A stretch of DNA of 53,450 nt from JAFDZV01 sp966128725 (lineage in GTDB: Bacteria; Bacteroidota; Ignavibacteria; OLB7): NCBI GenBank assembly GCA_966128725.1, contig CBHYLN010000015.1, positions 1 through 53,450 on the forward strand, read 5' to 3'. The stretch's first letter is position 1, and every line of letters begins with the position of its first letter. The position numbers and the translations under genes were made by a program. Under the pieces are notes generated by a model that saw nothing but the letters and a program-made list of their open reading frames with translations, had not been told where the DNA came from and did not search any database. Shown here piece by piece: positions 16,973 to 24,606 of the stretch.

Positions 16973-18333
16973 TGCGAGTGACGTGGTACATCCTGAAGCT
17001 GCACATCGGCCCGTTCCTGTTCGGAACGTCGGTTGTGGTGTTCCTGTTTCTGCTTCAGTTGGTGTTCAAGCACTTGAACAATCTGGTCGGCAAGGGGCTG
17101 GGCACCTGGGTGATCCTGCAGTTCGTGGCGTACAACATCGCATGGATGCTGGTATTGGCCGTGCCGATCGGGATGTTGGTTGCAACGCTTATGGCGTTCG
17201 GCAAGCTGAGCGGACAGAATGAGCTGACGGTGATCAAAAGCGCCGGTGGCAGCGCGTTCCGTGCGATGCTGCCGGCAATCGTAGTGGGCCTGGCGATGTT
17301 CGCGGCGTTGTTTTATTTCAACGACAAGATTCTGCCGGAGACCAACCACCGCGCGTTCGTGATGCAGAACGATATCGCGCAGACCAAGCCAACATTCGCC
17401 ATCGACCCGGGACGTTTCAGCCAGCTTCAGAACTACAGCATCCTGGCACGCCAGGTTGACCGCCAGCGCAACATGCTGTTCAACGTGACGATCTACAATC
17501 AGGATCGCGACTACCTGAATGTGATCAACGCCAAAAGCGCCGAGCTGCGGCAGAACAAGGACTTCACGAAGATGGTGATGACCTTCCACGAAGGTGAGAT
17601 CCATGTAATCAACCGCCAGCGCCGCGCCGAGTTCCGAAAGTTCACATTTGTGCAGCACCAGGTCACGCTCACGGTCAGCGGATTCGGCTTCTCGCGGAGC
17701 GACCCCAAACAGGTTGGCCGCAACGATCGCACGATGAACATTTCCGACATGCGCGCCATTGCCGATTCGGCACAGGCACGCAGCGACGCCTCGGGCAAGG
17801 CCGTTGCCTCGATGCTCCGCAAGCAGTTCAGCATACCCGGCGGGGACTCGGCACACGCGGCGCCAGCCCCGGCTTTGTCGCGCGCCGATGCCGCAAGCAT
17901 GGCGCTGGGCGATCTGCAGATGCTGCGCCCGCAGTTGGAGTCGCAAAGCCTGATGCAGTACGACGGCATGCGCTCGGCCGATCAGTACTACGTGGAGATT
18001 CACAAGAAGTATTCGATCCCGGCGGCCTGCCTGGTGTTCGTGTTCGTGGGCGCGCCGTTGGGGATCGTGGTCCGACGCGGCAATTTCGGCGTGTCGGCGT
18101 CGATCGCGCTCGGCTTCTTCATCGTCTACTGGGGATTCCTGGTGTCGGGCGAGAAACTCGCCGACCGCGCGGTGCTTTCCCCGGCGGTGGCAATGTGGAT
18201 GGCCGACGTGGTGATCGGCATGCTGGGGCTGTATCTCACCGTGCTTGTGTCGCGCGAAACCGTCACGTTCTCCTTCGAGTTCAACCGCTTGAAACGATTG
18301 TTCATGCGTTCAACGGAAACGCCAGCGACGTAG
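16972..18333 (+). CDS. LptF/LptG family permease (YjgP/YjgQ)
   Basis: 453 residues. Three N-terminal membrane segments (about 10-32, 50-78 and 97-115) include the conserved cytoplasmic GELTVIKSAGGS-type motif (NELTVIKSAGGSAFR). A long periplasmic beta domain spans about 120-335, and three C-terminal membrane segments follow (from IPAACLVFVFVGAPLGIVVRRGN onward). This is the membrane subunit of the Lpt ABC exporter that lifts LPS or lipid A-type glycolipids from the inner membrane toward the LptC-A-D bridge. Whether it is F or G cannot be told from one copy. The periplasmic domain carries an Ala/Ser-rich insert. It overlaps the upstream TPR gene by one base. Confidence 0.9.
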   Translation: MRVTWYILKLHIGPFLFGTSVVVFLFLLQLVFKHLNNLVGKGLGTWVILQFVAYNIAWMLVLAVPIGMLVATLMAFGKLSGQNELTVIKSAGGSAFRAMLPAIVVGLAMFAALFYFNDKILPETNHRAFVMQNDIAQTKPTFAIDPGRFSQLQNYSILARQVDRQRNMLFNVTIYNQDRDYLNVINAKSAELRQNKDFTKMVMTFHEGEIHVINRQRRAEFRKFTFVQHQVTLTVSGFGFSRSDPKQVGRNDRTMNISDMRAIADSAQARSDASGKAVASMLRKQFSIPGGDSAHAAPAPALSRADAASMALGDLQMLRPQLESQSLMQYDGMRSADQYYVEIHKKYSIPAACLVFVFVGAPLGIVVRRGNFGVSASIALGFFIVYWGFLVSGEKLADRAVLSPAVAMWMADVVIGMLGLYLTVLVSRETVTFSFEFNRLKRLFMRSTETPAT

Positions 18334-18452
18334 TCCGTTGCCCGCCACAGTCCATTGTCCACCGCAGCGCCGGCCGGCCCTGCGTGTCTCAGTTCTTCTT
18401 GTTGCGCCTCCTGATGCGTGGCGTGCGTGAACCGTACGGCTACCTGATGGGC

Positions 18453-19382
18453 TCAACCACGATGGGCCAGCCTGGCAGCACGATACATCGCGGCACGATG
18501 ATACTGATCGTCATAGCGGCGTGGGAACGGATACACCAGGTGCTCGCCCGCGTGCCCCCGCGCCTGGCGAAGCACGTTGAAGCCGCCGCCGGTGATCAAC
18601 ATGTCGGCCATGGGGAACAGCGATGCGGCCGGATAGTGATCCACAAGGCGGACATCGGGATCGGCAAGGGATCCGCCGGACGGAGCACCAACCATCGGAG
18701 CCGGCGAAACCACAACGTACAACGGCGCAACCGCGCGCATCGCGGCAACATCCCGTGCGTAGGCAAGCAGCTCCTCCAGCTCGGCGCGGTCGCCGGCATG
18801 CACAAGCATCCAGAGCGGTACTCCGGCACTACGAAGCTGTCCGATGCGCATGACGATATCTTCGGGCAGGTTTGGTGGTGGATCACGAAGTTCCAGATCG
18901 CGCATATCGGTGCACACGCGCACAAGGTCCGCCTGTTGATCCGTGGCCAGCGGCTCCACACGGAACACGGTATCGAACCGTGGCAGCACCGGGCCTGCCA
19001 CCTCACGATACGCCGCCCACCGCATATGCCGGGCCACAAGCATCAGCCGGGCATCGGGCGGCAGTATGTCGCCACTCAACTCGCCGAGCAGCCCGGCCGG
19101 GAACACGTCCACGTAGATTTCCGCCGGCCTCAACCGCGCCAAACGTTCGCGCAGCCACAACACGTACCCCGCACCATCCCCGGCAAGCGCGGCCGGCACC
19201 GGGAGCACATCAAGTTCGCCAAGCACACGACGATCGGCTGTCATCGCCGAGGCGGAAACCACGGTAACCCTGCCCAAGCCCAGCGTATGGGCCACCGCGC
19301 GGGCGCGCGTGAGATGCCCAAGACCGCCACCCATTGCGTAGTACAGCCGCACCGGTCCGTCCGCCGCAGCCTGCGCTGTCAT
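18453..19382 (-). CDS. GT28/MurG-like glycosyltransferase
   Basis: 309 residues. The N-terminus LYYAMGGGLGHLTRARAVA is the glycine-rich GGG-GH motif of GT28/GT1-type transferases. The C-terminal donor site region contains LITGGGFNVLRQARGHAGEHLVYPFPRRYDDQ, with the expected GGG, Glu and D-Q positions. The protein should have a GT-B fold and use a nucleotide sugar. The acceptor is unknown; it is shorter than MurG and lacks its membrane-anchoring patch as far as I can see. Start ATG 19382 overlaps the stop of the lipoprotein gene (ATGA). It is the last gene of a three-gene minus-strand operon. Confidence 0.78.
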   Translation of the reverse strand: MTAQAAADGPVRLYYAMGGGLGHLTRARAVAHTLGLGRVTVVSASAMTADRRVLGELDVLPVPAALAGDGAGYVLWLRERLARLRPAEIYVDVFPAGLLGELSGDILPPDARLMLVARHMRWAAYREVAGPVLPRFDTVFRVEPLATDQQADLVRVCTDMRDLELRDPPPNLPEDIVMRIGQLRSAGVPLWMLVHAGDRAELEELLAYARDVAAMRAVAPLYVVVSPAPMVGAPSGGSLADPDVRLVDHYPAASLFPMADMLITGGGFNVLRQARGHAGEHLVYPFPRRYDDQYHRAAMYRAARLAHRG

Positions 19383-20113
19383 CGCCCACGCACCAGAATC
19401 TCGGCCATGATAATCGCACGTTCGGTTTCCGGGATACGCTTCATCAGCAACAGACCGTACATGGCGCTCCAACGTGTTGTTGCGCTCTCGAACTGCACGG
19501 CGTCGGCAGCATCCTTCACCTTCACCTTCTCGGTGTCGCGATGAAACTTCACATGCCCAAGTTCGGTTTCGTTCTCCTTCACCTTCACGCCATCACGATC
19601 ATCTTCATCCTTCAACACGTACGGATTCTGGTTTTCCTCGTTGTCGCTGATCTTGATCTTTTCGTCCTTCATCTTCACCTTCCACAGCAGCTTGCCATCA
19701 GGCGTGCGCACCTTGAACCCGTCTTCCTCGCTTTTGATTTCGGCAATGGCGGCTCCGCCCTGCATCTGATAGCGACGATTTCCCTTATCGGCCAGGCGCC
19801 CAACCAGCATGCGCCCGTTGCCTTCCTCACCGAATTCGACGGTGGCGTCAGGACCACCGGCCGCTATCGAGAGCACCCGCTTGCCGCTGGCATCCTTGAT
19901 CACGATCGGAGTATCAAACGGCGACGGCACCGCACTGGGTTGTGCCTGCGCAGGCGTGTTGCTCTGGGCGGTGTTCGATTCGGCCGCCGCGTTCGGTGTT
20001 GCGGCTTTCTTGTTGCCGCAAGCACCGATGCCAGACGCAATGGCAAGCATCAGCATGCAGCGGACGAAAACGTGCGCCAGACGGCGTGAGGAATACGCAG
20101 GGGTTGTGTTCAT
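19379..20113 (-). CDS. Predicted lipoprotein with lysine/aspartate-rich beta region
   Basis: 244 residues. The signal peptide ends in the lipobox SGIGAC (about residue 32), so the protein should be acylated at that cysteine. An Ala/Pro/Ser/Gln linker is followed by an unusual strand-rich, very charged region with short repeated patterns (KVKMKDEKIKI, DGVKVKE, EKVKVKD). I do not recognise a family. It lies between two glycosyltransferase genes, with four-base ATGA overlaps on both sides, so the three proteins are made together and probably act on one envelope glycan. The start ATG 20113 is fixed by the overlap and the signal peptide. Confidence 0.75.
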   Translation of the reverse strand: MNTTPAYSSRRLAHVFVRCMLMLAIASGIGACGNKKAATPNAAAESNTAQSNTPAQAQPSAVPSPFDTPIVIKDASGKRVLSIAAGGPDATVEFGEEGNGRMLVGRLADKGNRRYQMQGGAAIAEIKSEEDGFKVRTPDGKLLWKVKMKDEKIKISDNEENQNPYVLKDEDDRDGVKVKENETELGHVKFHRDTEKVKVKDAADAVQFESATTRWSAMYGLLLMKRIPETERAIIMAEILVRGR

Positions 20114-21339
20114 TGCTCTGTTTGCGAAGATGTATGAGCCGGACGTTCGCCCGGGACCGGTACTCCGGCAGCAGAATCGCAGGCAGCCGAATCGTTGACC
20201 GCGTTGGCATGTACCAGATCCCGGAACAGGTCGCGATAGGCACGGGCCTCGGTACGGTGATCGTAGGCATCGCGTATCAGGGCCGCGCTGGCACGCCCCA
20301 TCGCGGCCAGCACGGAATCCCCGGCACGGGCCGCACGATCGATCGCCCTGCGGCAACCATGCGCGTCGCCCGGGGCAAAGAGAAAACCATGTTGGCCGTC
20401 GGAAAGCAAATCGCCCATGCCACCGGCGGTGGACGCCAGCAGCGGCAGGCCCAGCGCTGCGGCCTCCAACAGCACATTCGGCAGGCCATCGTAGAACGAC
20501 GGAATCGCCACCAGATCGCAGGCCTGATAATGCGCCAGAAGTTCAAACCGATCGGCGAACGGCACATGTGTGAAGGCCAGCCGATCGGCGTTGGCTTGAA
20601 GAAGCTCGGTAAACCCTTCATCCAGATCGCCTACCAGCAGCAGGTGAAACCGGTCGGCATGCTCCGAAGCCAGAAGTTCGTGCAGCATGAACACGCCGCC
20701 CTTCTTCAACTTCAGTTGGCCTATCATCCCGAGAACGCGACGCCCGGGCGCCACGTTGGCGGCGCGCCAGGCAGCAGCGCGCGCGCGGTCGGATGGCAGC
20801 ACCGTCCACTCTTCCAGATCGATTCCGTTGGCGATCCATTCCACGCGGGCATGCGGGTACAATGCGGCAATCCGGCGTTGCTTATCACGACTCACCGCGC
20901 ACACCGCGGCCGACCGCTCGATGGCGAACCGGACGGACTCCGCCCGCCTCATCGAAAAGATGCCGGTATCGAAATCGTTGCCCCGAAACAACGTAACCAA
21001 CGGCACACCAAGCCAGGCGGCAAACTGGGGGGCGGCCATCATGGGCACTACACCGCCGAAGGCCACAACATGGGTAAGCTCCACGCTCAGGGGGTCCGCC
21101 TCGATCATGTTCCAAACCAGATTCAGCCCATGCGAGGGATCATCGCCCAGGGGGTAGCCAATGTATCGGCCGCCATGGTTCTGCTCCACGCGCGGTGCGG
21201 CAAGGTGGCGTGTGAAGTGGAGAATATCAACGGCGACGCCTTCGGCTCGCAGGCCCGCCACAATGCGATCGCACGATTGGGCCATGCCCCCGCGCGAGGG
21301 ATGATAATTCTCGGTAAGCCACAGTAGACGCACGGACAT
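20110..21339 (-). CDS. GT4-family glycosyltransferase
   Basis: 409 residues in a GT-B fold. N-terminal LLWLTENYHPSRGGMAQ is the acceptor-domain start typical of GT4, and the C-terminal donor site has IPSFYDGLPNVLLEAAALGLPLLAS (GLPNVLLEA with the catalytic Glu). A middle segment VEWIANGIDLEEW is also family-typical. Start options: ATG 21339, which I use, and in-frame GTG 21399, which would sit exactly where a TATAAT promoter (21406-21414) starts transcription and would make a leaderless message. First gene of the GT4-lipoprotein-GT operon. It probably adds a sugar to a lipid-linked glycan on the cytoplasmic face; the substrate is unknown. Confidence 0.88.
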   Translation of the reverse strand: MSVRLLWLTENYHPSRGGMAQSCDRIVAGLRAEGVAVDILHFTRHLAAPRVEQNHGGRYIGYPLGDDPSHGLNLVWNMIEADPLSVELTHVVAFGGVVPMMAAPQFAAWLGVPLVTLFRGNDFDTGIFSMRRAESVRFAIERSAAVCAVSRDKQRRIAALYPHARVEWIANGIDLEEWTVLPSDRARAAAWRAANVAPGRRVLGMIGQLKLKKGGVFMLHELLASEHADRFHLLLVGDLDEGFTELLQANADRLAFTHVPFADRFELLAHYQACDLVAIPSFYDGLPNVLLEAAALGLPLLASTAGGMGDLLSDGQHGFLFAPGDAHGCRRAIDRAARAGDSVLAAMGRASAALIRDAYDHRTEARAYRDLFRDLVHANAVNDSAACDSAAGVPVPGERPAHTSSQTEQ

Positions 21340-21405
21340 GCCGGCACGCCCTGCGCCGACAACCGGCACGCCAATCGGGTTGGATGTGTGATCTGCCACA
21401 CGGCG

Positions 21406-21414
21406 ATTATAGCA
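21406..21414 (-). promoter_or_regulatory. Extended -10 promoter of GT4 operon
   Basis: Minus strand TGCTATAAT: a perfect TATAAT with the TGn extension and no good -35. It lies 67 bases upstream of ATG 21339 and seven bases before GTG 21399. Confidence 0.5.
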
Positions 21415-21510
21415 CAATCGAAGGAAAGTGAGGAGCACCGATATCGTGCCCGCATCACGACCGCCTGTCGCCAGGAAACGGTGAAGCACCGCTCAGGACA
21501 TGGCCCGATA

Positions 21511-21552
21511 AAAAAACATACGTCCTACCCCCGGAGGAATGCAGGACGTATG
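21511..21552 (-). terminator. Intrinsic terminator with T run, minus strand
   Basis: Arms CATACGTCCT (21517-21526) and AGGACGTATG (21543-21552) form a 10-bp stem, followed on the minus strand by six T (21516-21511). It must end the polysaccharide operon, although the last gene stops 430 bases earlier at 21981. Confidence 0.8.
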
Positions 21553-21980
21553 GTCGAGACATCGCGACATCACACGGGGTAATGCGCTTGGCCTCGAGTA
21601 GGCGGCGTTGACTAGAAGACACTACGCTCCGCATACCTAGTTGGGACGTGGGTACACGGTGCAGCGCTTCATCGCCGCACTGCTATGTGCTGACTAGTTG
21701 ATCACCACGCCGGGTAACGCGGTATATCTGGCGCAGTGCCGCACCAAGTGCGAACAACGGCCAACGAGGCGAGGTTCACGGCATGCCTTGCCATAGGCAC
21801 ACCACAAACGATAAACGAGGCGGAGAGAAGGGGTTCCAGCCAACTGTACGCGTACCACCAGTTTCGCGAGCCGCACTGGAACGATGCGAGAGAAACACAG
21901 AGGAGAGTCGTATTTCTCGTTGTGCAAACATCGCTGAAATTCGCGTCTCCATCAAGCCCCATAACACGAAATCTTCCCGC
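21553..21980 (-). other. 428-base gene-free stretch read through before the terminator
   Basis: No convincing gene on either strand; several open frames of 60-90 codons overlap each other without Shine-Dalgarno or family signal. The stretch is less GC-rich than the neighbouring genes and has imperfect hairpins (21858-21879 CCAGT/ACTGG; 21887-21919 with CGAGA and TTTCTCG arms). It may be a long 3-prime trailer, a small-RNA gene, or decayed sequence. Confidence 0.35.
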
Positions 21981-22952
21981 CTACTGAGAAATCACCTCCC
22001 TTGCGGCGGCAACCAATTGGTAGACGATGGACCCAATCGAGTGTGTAGGGCGAAAACCGATGGCGCGGGTGATAACACGCAGATCCGGAACCCGCTGCAT
22101 GATTTCCTCGAAACCAGGCGGATACGCGCGTTCGTACGGCACGAACTCGATTGGCGACCGGCTTGCCGCAACGGTACGCACCAGATGCGCCAGGCCCACA
22201 ATCGAGATCGGGCGATCGTTGCCAACATTCATGGCAAGCCCGTGTGCCCTGGGCTCGCGCACGGCGGCGACCATCGCCGCAACAACGTCATCCACATGCA
22301 CAAACGACCGGGTTTGCGTGCCATTGCCAAACACGGTAATCGGTGTGCCCGCCAACGCAGCCGCAACAAATCGCGGCAGCACCATGCCGGATTCCGGCTG
22401 CTGCCCAGGGCCAACAACGTTAAACGGACGCAGCACCACGGCCGGGAATCGGGCCTGGCTTGCGCACGCGAACAGCAACGATTCGGCAAGCGCCTTCGCG
22501 CCCGCGTACGCCCACCGATATGTGCGTGTGGCGCCATACACACGCTGCCCTTCCTCGCTCAGCCGCCCCTCGGTGCCGGTACCGTAAATCTCCGACGACG
22601 AGGCAAACGCAACACGCGGCCGGTATCGGCTTGCGGCGCGCATCACGTTATCGGTGCCGATCATGTTCACGCGCATCCCGGCAACCGGATCGGCCAGCAC
22701 TCGCTGCACACCCACCATGGCCGCCAGGTGATACACTTCCTCGCAGCCGCGCATTGCCTCGTCCACAAGGTCGGCATCCAGGATACTCCCATGCACGAAC
22801 GTGCATCGTCCGGTGGCAAGCAGTGGTGCGATCGCCTGCATGGTACCGGAACTCAGGTCATCCAGAATCGTGACGTGGTCGCCGTCGGCCACAAGCCGCG
22901 CGGCAAGATGCGAGCCGATGAAGCCGGCTCCGCCAGTGATCATACTATTCAT
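21981..22952 (-). CDS. NAD-dependent nucleotide-sugar epimerase/dehydratase
   Basis: 323 residues, extended SDR fold. The NAD-binding motif ITGGAGFIGSH (5-15) and an acidic residue after strand 2 (ILDDLSSG) are clear. The catalytic set is Ser-rich FASSSEIYG and YAGAK (Tyr-x3-Lys). LRPFNVVGPGQ and SFVHVDDVV follow, as in UDP-glucose 4-epimerases and related UDP-sugar dehydratases. It should make a nucleotide sugar for the adjacent transferases; the exact sugar cannot be read. Last gene of the minus-strand polysaccharide operon, 45 bases after the sugar transferase stop. Confidence 0.92.
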   Translation of the reverse strand: MNSMITGGAGFIGSHLAARLVADGDHVTILDDLSSGTMQAIAPLLATGRCTFVHGSILDADLVDEAMRGCEEVYHLAAMVGVQRVLADPVAGMRVNMIGTDNVMRAASRYRPRVAFASSSEIYGTGTEGRLSEEGQRVYGATRTYRWAYAGAKALAESLLFACASQARFPAVVLRPFNVVGPGQQPESGMVLPRFVAAALAGTPITVFGNGTQTRSFVHVDDVVAAMVAAVREPRAHGLAMNVGNDRPISIVGLAHLVRTVAASRSPIEFVPYERAYPPGFEEIMQRVPDLRVITRAIGFRPTHSIGSIVYQLVAAAREVISQ

Positions 22953-22997
22953 GGTCTTGGAGTAGGATTGGTGTGTTCAAGGGCAGCAGCGCATTGT

Positions 22998-23690
22998 TCA
23001 GCGCGCGCCGCGCCCGGATATCATGATGCGCAGTGTGCGCACCACGATCATCAGATCAAGCCATGGTGAGATATGCATGATGTAGTACAGATCGTCGTCC
23101 AGCTTCAGGCGTGTTGTGGCCAGGTCGTACGCATAACCGGAGCACACCTGCGCCCAGCCGGTAATGCCCGGCCTCACCACGTATCGGCATCGATAATCGG
23201 GCACAAGCCGCTCGTAGCGTTCGGCGTGCTCGATGGGGTCAGGCCGTGGGCCGATCAGGCTCATGTCGCCGCGCAGAACATTCCAGATCTGTGGTAGCTC
23301 GTCCAGCCGGTGCCGCCGCAGGAACGCGCCGATACGGGTGACGCGTCTGTCGTGCAGGTCGGTAAGGCGGGTATCGGTGTGGCTGCCCGCCCACATCGTG
23401 CGGAACTTCAGCACTTCAAACACTTCGCCATTACTGCCGGGACGGCGTTGGCGAAAAATCACCGGGCCGGGCGAGTCGATAGCAACCAGCGCGGCCACCG
23501 CCGAGCACAACACAAGCGTGGCGGGGGCGGTAACAATGATGGCCAGCACTTCGGCGGCACGCCGAATGCGGAGATAGAATCGCGGAAGGCGGATGGTGTC
23601 GCGCCCATTGCGGGCGTCGCGGCAGGAGTGCGGGCGGGCGGCGGCGTAGCCGTTACGTGCCTGGCGCTCCGCGTAGTAGAAATCCAACAT
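22998..23690 (-). CDS. Bacterial sugar transferase (polyprenyl-phosphate glycosyl-1-phosphate transferase)
   Basis: 230 residues. One membrane segment (about 50-75: VLAIIVTAPATLVLCSAVAAL) is followed by the conserved catalytic domain: GPVIFRQRRPG, FEVLKFRTM, LDELPQIWNVLRGDMSLIGPRP and GITGWAQV. Enzymes of this family (PssA/WbaP/ExoY group) start exopolysaccharide or O-antigen synthesis by placing a sugar phosphate on undecaprenyl phosphate. I take ATG 23690 with GAGGAG nine bases upstream, although GTG 23717 is in frame. The start lies inside the 3-prime end of the deacetylase gene (38-base overlap), so translation is coupled. Confidence 0.93.
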   Translation of the reverse strand: MLDFYYAERQARNGYAAARPHSCRDARNGRDTIRLPRFYLRIRRAAEVLAIIVTAPATLVLCSAVAALVAIDSPGPVIFRQRRPGSNGEVFEVLKFRTMWAGSHTDTRLTDLHDRRVTRIGAFLRRHRLDELPQIWNVLRGDMSLIGPRPDPIEHAERYERLVPDYRCRYVVRPGITGWAQVCSGYAYDLATTRLKLDDDLYYIMHISPWLDLMIVVRTLRIMISGRGAR

Positions 23691-24606
23691 GGGAACTGCG
23701 CTCCTCGATCGTTGCACGGGCCATCAGGCGGCCCAGTGTCGTGAATGAGTAATCGAGTAGCATCTGTTCCAGCTTGGAGAATGTTGGTTTGATGTTGCCG
23801 TAGAACCGGAGGCGTTGAACGGGCGGCACGCGAAGCCGCGGCATGTTCGGGTCCAGGTCCGACGGATGGATGTAGAAGATCAACGGACGCCCCTGCCGAT
23901 GGCATCGATTGGCGAGGGCACGAAACAGCCGATACGAGCACCAGCGGAAATATCCGCCCCCACTACAGGGAAATCGCACGCCGCAGACGCTGGCCACGCT
24001 GAGCGGAAGCTCGATGATGGCCCCGGCACGGTATGGCAACAACGGCGCGTCGCGCATGCCGTACTCCGGATGAAACCCGATCGGAAACACCGACGAGCTG
24101 TAGCGAATCCCCAGCTCGGCCATGATATCGTAGGCCCACAACGTGGATCGCGTTACGGTAAACGCCGGCGCCCGATATCCCACGATCTCCGCACCGCAGC
24201 AATCCTGCGTTACGGCAATCGCGCGCCGAAGGTCATCGCGCATTCGCCCGGGCGTGAGCTCGGTAAGCAGCTCATGCCCGTATCCGTGCGACGCGATCTC
24301 GTGCCCGGCATCGGCGATCGCCCGTACCAGCCGTGGCTGTGTTTCGGCCACCCAGCCCAGCACGAACACCGTTGCGGTAATGCTGTGCCGATCAAGAAGC
24401 TCCAGCAGCCGGCAGGTTGCTCGCTCCGCGCGCCGCGGCATCAACATCCAGCCATAACGCGGCACCGCGGCACGCAGATTCTGCGAGCAATACCACTCCT
24501 CCAGATCAACGGTAAAGGCGTTCAACGGCAAACCGTTCGCATCACGTGCAACCGGCAGAACGTTGCACCGTTGCGCGCCACACTGCCACGCATCATGCGG
24601 CCGCAT
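23653..24606 (-). CDS. Polysaccharide deacetylase, XrtA-locus-like
   Basis: 317 residues with a NodB domain. FTVDLEEWYC supplies the metal-binding Asp, IASHGYGHELL the two His, and a later GYRAPAFTVT and IFYIHPSDLD the remaining active-site parts. The DLEEW...ASHGYGH pattern resembles the deacetylases found beside exosortase A (XrtA/PEP-CTERM) loci, although no exosortase or PEP-CTERM gene is in this window. It should remove N-acetyl groups from an exported or lipid-linked polysaccharide. No signal peptide is evident. Start ATG 24606 overlaps the end of the FAD-oxidoreductase gene by 14 bases. Confidence 0.9.
   Translation of the reverse strand: MRPHDAWQCGAQRCNVLPVARDANGLPLNAFTVDLEEWYCSQNLRAAVPRYGWMLMPRRAERATCRLLELLDRHSITATVFVLGWVAETQPRLVRAIADAGHEIASHGYGHELLTELTPGRMRDDLRRAIAVTQDCCGAEIVGYRAPAFTVTRSTLWAYDIMAELGIRYSSSVFPIGFHPEYGMRDAPLLPYRAGAIIELPLSVASVCGVRFPCSGGGYFRWCSYRLFRALANRCHRQGRPLIFYIHPSDLDPNMPRLRVPPVQRLRFYGNIKPTFSKLEQMLLDYSFTTLGRLMARATIEERSSHVGFLLRGAPGT

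Noticed and set aside
21553..21980. tmRNA, RNase P or SRP RNA in the gene-free stretch
   Set aside because: None of the conserved sequence blocks of these RNAs is present on either strand.
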